NCBI GenBank assembly: GCA_036417435.1
Contig: CM070899.1
Location: forward strand, 71,368,501-71,432,500
Source of the DNA: Inia geoffrensis
Taxonomy: Eukaryota > Chordata > Mammalia > Artiodactyla > Iniidae
Length of the DNA: 64,000 nt
Direction: 5' to 3'
Both the position numbers and the translations under genes were made by a program. Below, one piece after another: positions 47,729-61,800 of this stretch (positions within the stretch are counted from its first letter, which is position 1; every line of letters begins with the position of its first letter). The notes under the pieces are model-generated. The model saw nothing but the letters and a program-made list of their open reading frames with translations. It was not told the DNA's origin and ran no database searches.

Positions 47729-48599
47729 CATAGGATATTTTTTAAAGTTATATCCTAGATATAAGTATGACCACATGTCCTCAAGATCTTCATTTCTTTG
47801 TGTTTTTTAATAGTGTCAGTAGCAAAAAATATGATTAGCGAATATGCATTTATTTGCTGACAATAAACTCAAAGACAGCCTTCCTTTAAATTGCAGTCTC
47901 CTTTCTAAAAGATGTTTGCTAATACATCCCCATCTGGGTAGTAAACTTCACAGAAAACTATGAAGCTTTATCAGAGCCTATACTTTTAAACCTCTCTCTT
48001 ATCCAAAGTATTAGCAAAATGGTTAAGAGTTAGAATAAGTGACCAGTGTGTGTATTTTTTCTTCTTAATTATTTATTTATCCTTTGGTTTTCTCCAGTGG
48101 AGGTGATAATAAGTAAATGGCAGGAAGCCAGGCATGTGTTAATGTGAAGGAAATGGGAGATGCTAATGCCCAAAGGTAAAGAAGAAGAGAGACAAATAAA
48201 AAGAGAGAAAATAGTTTCTAAAAAATCAGAATATTTGCAAACACAGGATGAAATACTATCTTAATATACCGAAATTAGGACATTATGGAACTTTAACTAT
48301 TAAAAATAATTTAGCTATGAGTTATGTGTTGTACTAAAAGCTAAATTACAAAGCTTTCAAAAACATTCCCTCCCTTCTGCTCCCATTTTTGTCCTTTATC
48401 TTCCTAAAAGATTGTCCCTGATTTGTGGCTTCACTCCAGTTTTTCTCTTCCCCTGTGTTGCTCTCCTATGTTTCTTTTTCCCACCAACACTTCAGCATGT
48501 GAACCATAGTCCATTTTTTTCAATAAATAATTACTTAATAATAGTCCCAACAATTTATCTTCCTCTCTTTTGAATAATTATGGCATATATGTAGATACT

Positions 48600-48740
48600 A
48601 TACAATTTATTTCCTTTCTGTTACTTCAGGTCTATCAGTCTTTGCTTCCCAAAGCACTCATCACTTAAGACCTAAGACATGACTATATTGTTTCTGTATC
48701 TATGTCTCTCTGCCCTCGCCTGCCCTGATTCAGTGAAGAC
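48600..48740 (+). repeat. Weak L2-like 3' trace
   Basis: AAAGCACTCATCACTTAAGA followed by ATTGTTTCTGTATCTATGTC recalls the L2 3' region. Too decayed to be certain. Confidence 0.3.
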
Positions 48741-50297
48741 TATATAGTAGATATGTTAAAATGCATGACATAATGGATCTGAGTACCATACACACTGAAT
48801 TTATATTCTTCTCAATATGTCCAAGATATTTTTCCATTCAAACTTAGAGAAATACAAGGATATAGGGGAAAAATGATATGAGGTGTCTCCAAATAACTGG
48901 CAAAGAAGATAACTTGCTCATGTTATTTTGTAGTCAATTTTGACAACTGCTAAACTAGATACATCCTTAAAAATGTTTTTCTCCTTACTTAATAATAATG
49001 AGGCATGTATTAGAAGCTACAAAGATGAACCTAAAATCATGTGATTGCCTGTTTGAATGAGCCATGCTAGAAGATATCTCAAGGTTCCCACTAAGTTCTA
49101 TTACACTTATCCCAGGACACTGCATATTTTGCTGGAATGGGAATCTGTTGCTCCAATCTGCAAGCATCAACAATTCAGACTCCTTAGCCCTTCTGGAATG
49201 TGATTAGGAAAGATTGGATTAGTAGGAAAATAGAAGCAAAAATAAGCCAGAGAGGACTTAGACATTTTCTCTTCCCCTAGGTATGTTCCTCTCCTCTTGA
49301 AAACCCCTAACATCCCACAAATAGTCTCCTCTTACGCTAAAACTACTACCACCACTGCCATGATCAATGTCTCTGTTGCTTGAGCTGAGATGTGATTCTT
49401 TAGACAAGGAACCTGGAGTTTCTAGATAACAGAAAAAACAGGATGTGCATTAAATGTAGGAAATCTACTCCCATCAAAAATGTATCTATCATTTTTATGA
49501 TACAAAGTACAGATTCTACAGTCATCATGAATTTGCTTTGCTTGTTGTAAATTAGAGGAAAAACATGTTAATATATTGAATTATCTAGATAGATTTCCTT
49601 ACCTCACATAGTTGTGTTTCTCATTGTGCTTTCTTCTGATATCATTTAAAAAATATATTCTAAGAACTCTTAGTACCCACTTCTCAAATCCATTAATGGT
49701 CAGATTGGATGTTACTGACTGTTTTGAATATAATAATTATATTTCTGTAGAATTATTCATTACTTCAGCAAAATATGTAGAATGTCTTTTTAAATTTAGC
49801 TTACTGATTACTCTCCCTCCAAATTTATTAAATGAAGACATAAAATAATTTCCTCTTATCACACTAAATATATACTCAAAGTGATGAGGAAAATAAAATA
49901 AAAGACATGATCTATTTCAGTTATTCCTGTAATTAGGTACAAAATTACATATAAAATTTTAGAAAATACATTTTGTTCTGTAATTAGTCAATTAATTAAA
50001 TAAATGACTATATGTCAATAGGGCTAACAGAAGACACTACTAGGAAGCTTTTAAAGTTCCTCATGGGTCCACATTTTTTCCCCATTTTGTTTTCTTCATG
50101 TCTCTCCCGTACCCACATCAATTATTTGGTACATTTGACTGTTGTGAAACTTTTACAAAGTCCATATTTCGTCAAACAGTGCCAATAGCTAATAGCAAAT
50201 GTATAAGGCAGTTTAGCAGTACTTAAGGGAGAATGCCAAATGAGTTAAACCTAGTTTTGTCCTTCATGTGTTTTCTGATAATGTGTGTGGAAAAATA

Positions 50298-50298
<1 letters not shown>

Positions 50299-50337
<39 letters not shown>

Positions 50338-50340
50338 ACA
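50299..50340. repeat. (CA)n microsatellite
   Basis: 42 bp of CA repeats with one CT interruption at about 50331. Confidence 0.96.
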
Positions 50341-52250
50341 GGAAAACACTCTCAATACAGCATAAGAAAGGCAAACATAAGTTTTTAACATTTCAATTAA
50401 AGGAGGAGTTATTTCTGACGAATTATTTGTTAAATTGCATAAACTATGTGTGTATTTTGTTCTCTTTTTGGCAAATTGAATAATCTAACCTGTGATAATG
50501 CATATTCATACAGATTGGTAAAAAATCAATTTTTCAGCTAAAAATGACTTTATGGTAGAAAATTTAAAAGGAAGAGAATGTTCAACAACTCATATACTGT
50601 AAACAGTTTTTTTTGCTGTTTGATAAAAAGATGTTCATATAAGTTTATTATCAACTTGGGAAAGCCAAATGGTAACCATAATAGGTTCCTACAGTTTAAC
50701 ATTACTTCAAATATGTAGTTTCAGAAACCTGATTCTTTTTCTCAGCCAAAGACCAGAAAATATTTTTTCTCAAAAGAACAAGTTAATTAATATATTCATA
50801 CAGACTGATAAATATGTAAGAACAATAAAATATATAAATGTAAGCGATAATAATATTTATTATTATATCACTTTCTGCCATTTAATCCTGGGATTTATCT
50901 ACCTCCAAGGAGATTTCTGTCTTTGTACATAACCTTTCCAGCTCCTCCACCTTATAAGGTAATAGCTTGAGTTCTGAAATTTTGTGATGGATACTTTGAA
51001 AATTAGGGTGAAGAAACAGAACTAGAAAATCAGGGTTGAATGTTTTATTATAAACAAACAAGTTTTATTTACAGGAGTGAAAAACTATAGAGGTTAAATG
51101 AATGAGAAAAAGAAAAATCTGGATCTTGTAATCTTATAGTTTGGAAAGAGATTTTGACAGTACGGAGAGTAACAGGTGAAGAAAAAAAGAAGGTTGGAAA
51201 GTTCCATACTATGATTTAGATATCCCTTGATGTTCTTTGAGAAATGCAAGTAAACAGAAAATTGAGGCTTATTTATATAATCTTGGATGGCAAGGCTGTA
51301 TTTCTTTTAATGTTCTTCTATATAGTATAAAGTTTATAATAGACACTAGCCTCACAGGAACCTGGGTATTACTTGAATTACATATAAAAATTAGTGTAAC
51401 TTATAATGTAATTCATACGTTTCAAGTTGAACTGATAATTACATTACCTAACAAGTTCTTTCTTAGATAAATTGCACTATAGTGATAGGTAAATTACCCC
51501 GAAGCATGAGTAGGGAATTTAAAAAAATAATAGTTGATATTAATGTCTGTATTAGGATTTGCCTTTATTTCCTCTTTACTTAAGCAGAGAAATTTAGTGA
51601 ACTTCAGAATTTAATAGTTTTACTGTGAACCATAATACCACCCCATTATTCTTGGGATTGCCAAATATTGCATATGTATGTTTATTAAAATAACTTATTG
51701 AAGAGAGAGATAAAGTAGTAAAAACTCAGTCTACTGATAAAAGAAACTGACACAACACAGGGAAAATGAATATTACTGTTTTTCCTAACCTGCTGTGATA
51801 CATTTAGATTACAGGACATAGTTATTTGTTTTAAAAATTATTTTCCTCTTCAGTTAAAAATATAAATGAAGGGCATCACCCTTAAGACTCTACATTTCTG
51901 GTACCTTCAGATATTAAACAATGTAATAAGCAGCTTCTTTGATGATAGGTCAGGCTATTTGTCAATGTACTTAAAGACTCTGAGTAAATATACAAATGCT
52001 TAGGTCTATTCAATCACAAGTAAAGATTTAATAAATTAAAAAAAATAAATTTTGAGAAAGTTCAAAAGCATAAAAGCCATATTTTTTAAAGTGAGGATAA
52101 AATTCTCACAGTCCACATATTGCACTGGTTCTTGCTTGTTGACTATCATATTAATCTTTAGCTATCTTCAAGAAAAAAAATGGACAATTGCATTATGACC
52201 AGCAATCTTTTAAGTGGACCAAGATTAGAATTCTGCATGTGAATTATAAT

Positions 52251-52292
52251 CTATCTGTCTATCTAGGTAACCATCCATCCATCCGTCCATCC
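52251..52292. repeat. (ATCT)n/(ATCC)n tetranucleotide repeat
   Basis: CTATCTGTCTATCTAGG followed by CCATCCATCCATCCGTCCAT; two short related tetranucleotide arrays. Confidence 0.85.
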
Positions 52293-53809
52293 CAATTCAG
52301 AACAATGACTAACTGGAGTTTATCCTATTCTAAACATAAATTAAGTTCTCCCCCTGATTTAGTCAAGCCAAAAAAATATGTAGAAGTTAATTTATTGATA
52401 TTGTCATACTGACATAAATTAAAAATAAACTGGCAAATATAGGGATGCCTAAAGGAATTATTTCTAAATTCTAATTTTTCATTTCACTAAATTAAGCATT
52501 TTAAAAATAATAAAAGTGGTCAGGAATGATGTTAATAAAGCTTCAAATTATTTATATATATATATATGCAAGGTAATATTTTGATGATTTTACTCAAAAC
52601 ATGTAGAACAATTAATGAGAAATATGAAAAAGAAGGAAATTAAAATCAAGTGTTTCATTCAGTGCAATCAGTCTTAAGACAATTAAATCAATCCTTTAGA
52701 AGTTTCCTCATGATGGCTTTCTGTATTATTTTACATTGACTTTTCCTCCTGCTTCACATATAAGCAATTCAACTTTACAGAAATGTGGGCACAGCCAGCC
52801 AACAGCTCAGAAATAGAAAATTGTAATAACTGTATTTTCAGACATAATTCACTGGTTAAACCTGGTGGGAATTGCTTTCCTCTGTGTGGACTTTTAAGGA
52901 TGATGAATTACACAAAATGTGTGTTGCTTTCATTTTTTTTTTCTGAAGATCGTTGGATGTTCTGAGATACAGATGATGATACAGTTGGTGCTATAGACCT
53001 CTACTGAATTAATAACTCTGGATTTCATCAGCAATCTGTTGATATAGACCAACTTCCATGTCATTTTTTTTTTCTCTTTTGGTTAGGAAATACAATCTTT
53101 AATGGTTGAATGAATTTCTCTCCACACATTGACTAATAGTAAATCTTTTTATATCTCATTCAGCTTTATCGTTCCCTCTGGCACTTTATTTGGCCCGGAT
53201 TTATTGAGGTCCAACAGAATGAAGTTGAAATCTCCCTTTGAAATAAAGTTCCTGGCATGAAGAAGAAGAAAAAAAATCCATAAAGAGCCTCATCCTTAGG
53301 ACAGCAACTTTTATAATGCAGAACTGATCTGAATAGCTCAGCTGGCCTTGGATAACAGTTTACACTGCATTATTGGATATGAACCTTGAACCCTGAGTCT
53401 CTTCTCTTGCTTTTTCTTTCTCTTTTACAAGGACACCCACATGTATTCTTGCTTGCCTTTACAAAAGAGAATTCAATCTTTAGTTAGATATAAAACAACC
53501 TCTCTATAGTGTTTTCTCTTCCTTGTATAACTCAACAAAGCAATATCCAGGAAAACAGTAATATCACTAATCTGCTTTTAAGGATTTTAGAGTACTTTAT
53601 TCATGTTCCATTTATTTTCACATATATATTTCCTTGAGTTTTAAGTATAAATGGGGAACACCAAAATTATTAAGTAATAACATTATAAAAACTCTCACTA
53701 GTCTTTTGAAATATTATTAGTTTATTTTATATGAGTGTTGTACAGTAAGAACTTCTTAAAGATGTAGGACTTCACTGTGGCTTAGCCTTTCTCTTGGATG
53801 AAATTAAAA

Positions 53810-53905
53810 TGTAGACAATGAGCAATATGCAAAGAACACTGATTCTGAAATAAAACATGGATATAAATCCCAGCTCTGATTGTGTCAATTTCCTTAGCTA
53901 ATGAA
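53810..53905 (+). repeat. MIR SINE fragment, plus strand
   Basis: GAACACTGATTCTGAAATAA followed by GATATAAATCCCAGCTCTGA and GTGTCAATTTCCTTAGCTAA matches the 5' half of MIR. Confidence 0.6.
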
Positions 53906-54689
53906 GTTTTTTTTTTGTTTTATATTTACTTTTTTTTTTTTAATTTCCCAAAGGAAATCTCACCTATGACTCTAATATGTATGGAAACTACTTTGTGTTT
54001 GGAGCTGAGCTGGTGGAGAAAGGGTACAGGGTACCTGCACTTCTGAATTCTTGACACATTTTTAATTCTTTTTAGCATATGTAACAAATTTCTCATTGCA
54101 GTAAGAGAATTCACTCGTGTTAACATAAGGAGAAAGGATTTCTTAAGGCATGTAGACAGACCTTAATTGTGAAAAATGAAAAAAAAAGAGACTCTAGTCT
54201 GAGATTTCAGAATCAACTCTCATCATCATACTACAGAACTGTCTCGCCAAGAGCACATGCCTCTGTCTCACGAAGACATTCTGAATCACGGTTCTTAACT
54301 TTTGTTTCATGAATCTCCAAAAGAGTTTCGGGTACAATTCAGAGTGCCTGAGAAGTTTGTTGGGAAAAACATTTACATGCCATATTTACTTTTGTTAACT
54401 TTTGCAATTATAAAAGTAGGCAATAGTATTAGTAGCACCAGTGACTTAGACAACAATTAAAATGTAGAGATATTTCATATCACTATAGTTGTAAATTTGT
54501 CCAGATACTATTTATCTTTATTATTACCTCAAGATTTGGGGAAGTAATAGACCTAGTGTTTGGTCATGTCATTTATTTCTTTATAAAATACAAATATATT
54601 ACCATACTGCAAACTTTTAAAAATATTTTGATGCTGTATTTCTGAGTTTTCTTTGTAATCATTTGCTTTCTTTTATATACATATTATTT

Positions 54690-56805
54690 TTAGAAGCAGC
54701 TTTTGGTTCACAGCAAAATTCAGCAGAAAGTATGGAGAGTGCCCATATACTCCCTGCCCTTACACACACACTGCCTCTCCCGCTTACCAGCATCCTGCAT
54801 CTGAGTGGTACATTTGTTACCTATATGGAAAATCATTATCAACCAAAGACCATAGTTCATATTAGGGTTCACTTTGGTGTACATTCTATGGGTTTTGACA
54901 AATATAATGAAATGCATTCACAGTTATAGTATCATACACCATAGTTTCACCGCCCTAAAAAATCCTCTGTGCTCTACCTATTCATTCCTCCCTTTCCTCC
55001 TAACCTCTGGCAACCACTGATCTCCATAGTTTTGCCTTTTTCAGAATATTATATAGTTGGAATCATACATTATGTAGCCTTTCCATATTGGCTTCTTTCA
55101 CTTAGTGATAAGTATTTAACTTTTCTCCATGTCTTTTTATGACTTAATAGCTCATTTTTTTTTAGCACTGAATAACTGTCCACTGTCTGGATGTATATAC
55201 CAGTTTATTTATAAACTCACCCTACTGAAGGACATCTTGGTTGCTTCTAATTTTTGGTAATTATGATTAAGCTGTTATAAACATGTGTGTTCAGGATTTC
55301 GTTTGGACATAAGTTTTAAACTCCTTTGAGTACATGTCATGTAGTGTGATCATATGGTAAGAGTATGTTTAGCTTTGTAAGAAGCTGCCAGAGTGGCTGC
55401 TTCACTTTGCATTCCATTAGCAACGAAGAAGAGTTCCTGTTGCTTCACGTCCTTGCCAGATTTTAGTGTATTCGATATTCTGTCTCTGTCATTCTAATAG
55501 TTGCATAGTGGTATACCATTTGTAATTCCCTAATGACATTTGATATTGAGCCTCTTCTAATATGCTTATTTATTATCTTTATATCTTCTTTGCTGAGGTG
55601 TCTGTTCAGGTATTTTGTCCAGTTTTTAAGTCAGGTTGTTCATTTTCTTATTGTTGAGATTTAAGTGTTCTTTTTATATTTTGGGTAACAGTCTTTATCA
55701 GACATGTCCTTTGCAAATTTTTCTCCCAGTCTGTGACTTGTTTTCTTACTTTCACAATGACTTTGTCAGACAGCAGTTTTTAATTCTAATGGAGTTAGCA
55801 ATTATTTCTTTCATAGATCTTGCCTTTGGTATTGATAAATGGCAATAAAAAGTCACTGTCATATTCAAGGTCATCTAAGTTTTCTCCTGTGTTATCTTCT
55901 AGGATTTTTATAGTTTTCTGTTTTGCATTTAGGCCTATGATCATTTTGACTTAATTTTTTTTGTGAAAGGTATAAGGTCTGTGTCTGGATTCATTTTTTT
56001 TACACATGGATGTTAGTTGTTCTAACACCATTTGTTGAAAAGACAATTCTCCACTGTATTACTTTTGCTGCTGTGTCAAAGTCCATTGACTATATTATCA
56101 ATTTTGGGGTCTATTTCTGGGCTCTTTATTTTGTCCCATTGATCTATTTGTCTATTCTTTCACCAGTACTACACTGTCCTGATTACTGTACCTTTATAGT
56201 AAGTCTTTAAGTTGGGTAGTGTAAGTCACCTGAATTTGTTCTCCTTCAATATTGTGTTGGCTGTTCTGGGTCTTTTGCCTTTCCAAATAAACTTTATAAT
56301 CATTTTGTTGACATCCATAAAGTAACTTACAGGGATTTTTATTGAGATTGCATGAAATTTATAGATCAATTTGGGAAGAGCTGACATCTTGATGATACTG
56401 AGTCTTCCTGACAATGAACATGGAATATCTTTTCATTTATTTAGTTCTTTGATTTTTTTCATTAGTTTTGTAGTTTCCCTCATATATATCTTGTATAGAT
56501 TTTGTTAGACTTATACCTAAGTATTTCAGTTTTTTCAATGCTATGTAAATGGTAATATATTTTTAATTTCAAATTCTACTTGTTTGTCACTGGTATACAG
56601 GAAAGCAATTGGCTTTTGTATATTAATCTAGTATCCTAAAACCTTGTTATTGTTGCTTATTAGTTCCAAGAGTTTTGTTTTGTTGTTGATTCTTGATTTT
56701 CTACATAGACAATGTAAAAAAAGACAGTTTTGTTTTTTCCTTTCCCCATGTATGTATGCATTATTTTCTTGTCTTGTTGCATTATCTAGGACTTCCACTA
56801 TGACT
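54690..56805 (-). mobile_element. Long old L1M fragment, minus strand
   Basis: About 2.1 kb of reversed L1M. The 3' end is at TAGAAGCAGCTTTTGGTTCA, then AGTATGGAGAGTGCCCATAT and CACCGCCCTAAAAAATCCTC. The distal ORF2 follows through CTTCTTTGCTGAGGTGTCTG near 55585, TTTATAGTTTTCTGTTTTGC and TTGATCTATTTGTCTATTC, to CAATTTGGGAAGAGCTGACA near 56370 and CATAGACAATG near 56704. No reading frame survives; a short minus-strand piece at 56226-56414 still resembles the ORF2 region just after the reverse transcriptase. Confidence 0.88.
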
Positions 56806-56820
56806 GTATATTTTGTATTT

Positions 56821-56925
56821 GAAAAACATTATTCTGACAAGACATCTGAGGCTTTATCAGATATTCAGTGGTCCTTGGCAAACACATACACAGACACATT
56901 GTTAAGAACTACCATTCTAAAAAAC
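56821..56925. repeat. Possible hAT-type MER remnant
   Basis: GAAAAACATTATTCTGACAA, GTGGTCCTTGGCAAACACAT and GACACATTGTTAAGAACTAC recall a short non-autonomous hAT element. The 120-codon frame 56644-57006 crosses the L1M end and this remnant and is not a gene. Confidence 0.35.
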
Positions 56926-57124
56926 AAGAAAATACTGCTAGAGGCTGAATCACTTGCCTCTTCCAAGATCCCAGCCAGCAAGATGGAAGATACAATTTCT
57001 CTTTAAAATTAAATTTTTTGGTTAGGGCAACTGATTAAATCTAAACCATGTAAGCACTGCCTTACAAAGGAAAAAGTAAGACTTGTAGGACTCTTTTGTT
57101 TGTTTGTTTTCATTTTGTTTTAGG

Positions 57125-57250
57125 TGTGTGATTCCCAAACTGTGTACTGAATCATCTGAAGACCCTGTAGGAAACTTAGAATGATACCTCTTAATATTTC
57201 TTAAATTCTAGGGAAACCTGGTGATGCTCAATGCCTATCAGTCATTGTAG
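57125..57250. repeat. Possible MER5-like remnant
   Basis: GTGATTCCCAAACTGTGTAC and GAATCATCTGAAGACCCTGT look like the start of a MER5-type element. The remainder is unclear. Confidence 0.32.
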
Positions 57251-58659
57251 GAACACTAACTCCAGATAGTTCACAATTTCAACATTAGATCACACTGCTT
57301 TCCTTTTGGTGACATCATATGTTTATAAAGTTGGATTTTTGGAGGTAGTTGTAAGAAAAAGCAAGTAATAAGCAAAAGGCAATGTTAAACAGAAAACAGG
57401 AGTGGTGGTAAATAATCTAAGCTTTAAGAAACTGTGTAGTGCCAATAGACACACACATCATCTCAGTGAGTAATTGTGGTTATTTAAAAATTAAAATATT
57501 ATTTATCTTTTCATTTTATGTGTATTATTTTATCAAGCAGCTACTAAATTGTTAGGACATAAATACTTAATATGTTGTCTATACCTGTTTTCTTAATAAA
57601 TGGAACTTTAAAGATTATGATTATCTATTCATCCATCTATCTATCTCTCTATCTATCTATCTATTATCTTTATTTATTGCCTAGGAGCACTGTGAAAAAT
57701 TCCTGAGACAGTAATGTCACTGCAAACAGAAATTTCAGGTATCTCTGCATTAGGTTTTACATTGGAAAAGTATAATTGGCACTATGGAAAATGATTACAA
57801 ATTGGAAAAGTAATACAAGAACTTCAGGTAGCATATTTTCTTTATAGGTGACATAACTTCATTTAAGTAATTTCCATGAAATAGTGGGGTATGCATGATA
57901 TAATTGTAAAACTGTGGGTTTTCTAATTATATAAGTAACTAAATTTTACTAAGGTGTCATTACATTGTAGAGAAAATTTTGGGGGCAGTGAAGTTTGAAG
58001 GGTGAAGATTTAATAGTAAGAAAAATAGCTAGTTGCTTACTGCCATTATTGATTTGAAAAATTAAGAGAAGGCAAACTAAGGAAGTTTGGTAGCTGTTTA
58101 AAGGAAGGACAGATGAGATATTTTAAATTGAATGACAAAGATTGACTTGATGCAGGGAATGAAGGGAAAAATGAATGGCCCATATTTCTAGCTTTAATAC
58201 CTGGGTCAATAATAATATGAGCAGCTGAGTTGCCAACACAACTTGGTATGGGAGAATTTCTGACTTAAAACTTTAAAATTATAAATTTAAAATTCCTGAG
58301 GACACACATTTGGAGATATCCTGTTGCTAGTAAGTGAAATTAACAGTTGGTAAAAACCTGAATGTAAATGAGGACGTGGAAGCAGATACCAAAAAAATGT
58401 GGTATTCCAACAATAAGAGATAAAAAGCAGCAGCTAAAAAGACTGGAACTGTTTGGAGAAGGATGTAGAACAACTGTAAATAATATCATGGAAACCAAGG
58501 GGGAAGAATTTTACAGATGGAACATGCCTTCCTTATTAATTTGTTATATAGATTTTTATTTTATTTCCACAAAATGGCCATATTATTCACTGGATCTCTT
58601 TATTTCTAATGAATCTAATATGGCAGAAGATCATATAAAGTAGAATTGAACAAGTTTTT
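57251..58659. other. AT-rich non-coding DNA, nothing else recognised
   Basis: Unique-looking apart from one tetranucleotide array. A 91-codon frame at 58368-58643 has no recognisable features. Confidence 0.5.
57622..57668. repeat. (ATCT)n tetranucleotide repeat
   Basis: CTATTCATCCATCTATCTAT followed by CTCTCTATCTATCTATCTAT; an imperfect array. Confidence 0.9.
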
Positions 58660-58860
58660 AAATGAGGTTGACTCCTGGCTCCACAGTTCATCTGGTATGA
58701 GACATGCACAAGGCACTTACATATCTGAAGACATGTAAAATTAAAATAATAGCATTTACTTCCTAAGGTTGTAAAAGCATTAGAAATCCTATATACGAGA
58801 AGTTAGAAAAGTGCTTGGCACATACCATTGTAAAGACTTAACAGTATGTAAATTATTCTA
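58660..58860 (+). repeat. MIR SINE, plus strand
   Basis: ATGAGGTTGACTCCTGGCTC, AGACATGCACAAGGCACTTA, TAAAATAATAGCATTTACTT, CTAAGGTTGTAAAAGCATTA and AGAAAAGTGCTTGGCACATA follow MIR order over about 200 bp. Confidence 0.72.
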
Positions 58861-61800
58861 TTTTGCATCCAATACGTTAGGAAATTCCAGTTAATATATA
58901 CTTTTCCTTTTCATATAATTTTTTTCAAAATTAATATTAATTTCTCTTTTTGCTAAGATTTTGTTCTCCATAGTCCTTCATCCACGGGTTCTAGTTAATA
59001 CATTAATCACCCAGAGTTAGCTACTGTTTTCTTACTATTGTAAACAGTATGTGATTCCACACTATATCTCCTTAATTTATTTCTTGAGAATCTCTATAAT
59101 TACGTGATTAAATAGCCTTATGATTTTATTTTAGTCAAAGTTTCTTAGATCTTTTGTTTTACTACCTAATTTTTTCCCCTCGGCCAAGTTCTTTCTTTTA
59201 AATTTTCTTCACTTTGAATTCAAATTGACCAACATATGAATGTACTGTATGTAGAATTATTATTCTAATCACTCATTTTCTTAATATTTCCTTTAATAGC
59301 CATTTCACATATTAAACCTCATATGTTAAAATTTAAAACTTCATTCCTTTCCGTAAGCTTGCTATTCCTCCCAGTAGCAGATCTATATTTTCCCAGGCAC
59401 CTAAATTCCCGATCTCAGTGACCATGCCTCAATTTCTGCTCTTTGTTCCATTGTACCTAATTTATCACCATGTCTTACTATTTTATCTGCCACACTTCTA
59501 GTTTAAGCTTGTTAATATGAAAAACCACCACCACAAATGAAGGTGCTAAATTATCTCAAATAGTACTATAATTTAGCTGTATCTTTTACTTACTTTATGA
59601 GGACAAAAAAGCAGACTTTATAGAGTGATAGAGTTGTGAAATATTTAGAAACACTGTGCACCACTGAAGTAAAAAATAACAATGGTGTGTGTGTTTTTAT
59701 TAATACATGTTTATTTGCTTTTTATTCTTGGGCAAATATTTATTATGAGGTTCATTTTCCTCAAGTATAAAAACGGAGATAATACTACTCACACAATTAT
59801 TGTGAAGATAAAATGATAAAATGGAGAAAAAGTGAAGAATGACTAGTGTACAATAGACCTTCCCATTTGCTTCCAGAAGGAAAGGTATAATCTATTTTGC
59901 AGCTAAAATCCTCAAATCTTCTGAAACAGTTTTTTTTTTTTTTTCGTAAATACTATCTGAGCCAAGCTGGGTGTATTTTCAAATATGGATTTCAGAGATG
60001 TGGGATTGAGGTGAGAAATGGCAATGGGAGGCCTCCAAATCAGTCCTACGTATACAGATCATCAAACCACCACTTCCTGAAGCTTGTGATTCCTTCCAAT
60101 TATTTGCTACTGTAAAGGTTGTGTGGCATGGAAATCACATGGTATGTGGATGACTGAGAGTGCCTAACACAGCAGCCATCTATATTATTTCTAACTATTT
60201 ATCCAAGAGATGTCCCCTTGATAATGGCACCAGGATTATTATTCTCCCTTTTCTCTGGAATGTCAAAGTGGATAAGCCAATATCTTCCAAGTTCCCTAAA
60301 ATTATTAAACAGTTTTCTAGTTATATCCTTCACCTTAAGATTAAAGAGAACACACATATTTGAAAATTGTATTAATATTTTAGTAATTTAAAACCTTTCT
60401 CTCAATCCAAATTGATTATGGAAATTTACAATTAACAGACAAGAAATGAAAAGGATTTAGGCAATTTCCGACTTTCTGACAGCTCATTCTAAACTGACCC
60501 CAAATTATTGTTTTTTTTAACATATGTTTATCACTTTTAAATGTGTTAATTGTGTTGCAAGCACTGCAGCTGGGATTAATTTAGGGAGTTTGAATTGCCT
60601 TCTCTTCAGCTGGTGAACACTGAAGCAAAACTGTGAAATAAGCTTTGCTAAAAGAATTAGATAGTTTGCAGTGTTAATTATTCAACCCTTTCCTTCAGAA
60701 TTCTTTCTAAGAAGTCTAGTCCTAAATTATAAAAGGAATTGTATTTTTCTCATACTATGATCAGGAGTATGACATCTGGTTGTTTATGATGCTGGTTTTA
60801 TGGGTATCCTTCTCCTAGTTTAATGTCTAAAACTTGCAAGTGTTTTGAGACAGTGCATTCCAGTAACAAAGTAACACAACAGAAAACCATCTATTATTTA
60901 AATATGACCAAAAAAAAAAAAGATGGGTTATTTACTTGTTTCTTTATTTATTAAAGACTTTTTTAATGTTCCTTTATCTCTACCCACAAGAGACACTATT
61001 CTGGAAATCATTACTTTAAAGCCTCAATCCTCTTCTTTTTACTCTGTTCCTATATATGTCTATGGATGTATAAAAAGCATGACATTTTTGTTTCCCAAGC
61101 ATAGATAAATGTAATGAACAGGATCAATTAATATTCTCTCTCTCTGCTTATATCTATCTATCTATCTATATATACACGCACATACATATATGTACATACA
61201 TACATATGATACATCTTTGTGTATGTACTTCTTTGAGTATTAAAGTATAAGTAGAGAAAAAGTAGAGGGTAAGGGTGGGCTCTTAAAGTATTATCCTCTT
61301 TGAGTTAGAAATTGGCCTCACAAATATTCTCTCTTGAAATTAAGTATTAATTACCCAGAGGAAAAATACTCTACAAATACATCATTAGGTCTAGTTTAAT
61401 CTCTTATTAGCACCAACCACAGTCAATAACTTAATTATTTGAAATTGAAGAAAAATACCTAATTTACAAGATAGTTTAATGGTATAGTATACAAAACCTG
61501 CTTTGCCAATAGCTTCAGCATAGATTCTTAATAAATGCCTACTATTTTATATGTACATTTCTTTAATTTTTGCTGAGAAATATTTCAAACATACACCCAA
61601 GAAGAGACATTAGCATAATAAACCATAATAAATCACCCATGTTCAAAATTTACCAATTCACTCAACCACTTTTAAACTATAGGTGTCCTTTCCATCTCTT
61701 CTTTTTCCTTACAAGTTTTTTGTTGAAGATAAGTCCTTCACCATGTGGTTCTCTACAATCTGTATTTTGCTGGTGGCGTAAGTATGATGTTATTTAATAT

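Larger units (their letters stand above)
47744..54689. other. AT-rich non-coding DNA, few scattered repeats
   Basis: The longest near-featureless stretch, about 7 kb. Only microsatellites, a weak L2-like trace and a MIR fragment are seen. No exon-like sequence, CpG island or RNA gene was recognised. The part 53160-53390 (near CCCGGATTTATTGAGGTCC) is less AT-rich and unassigned. Confidence 0.5.

Noticed and set aside
56644..57006. 120-codon frame as a gene
   Set aside because: It starts in the reversed L1M fragment and runs through a DNA-transposon-like remnant; no recognisable protein signature.
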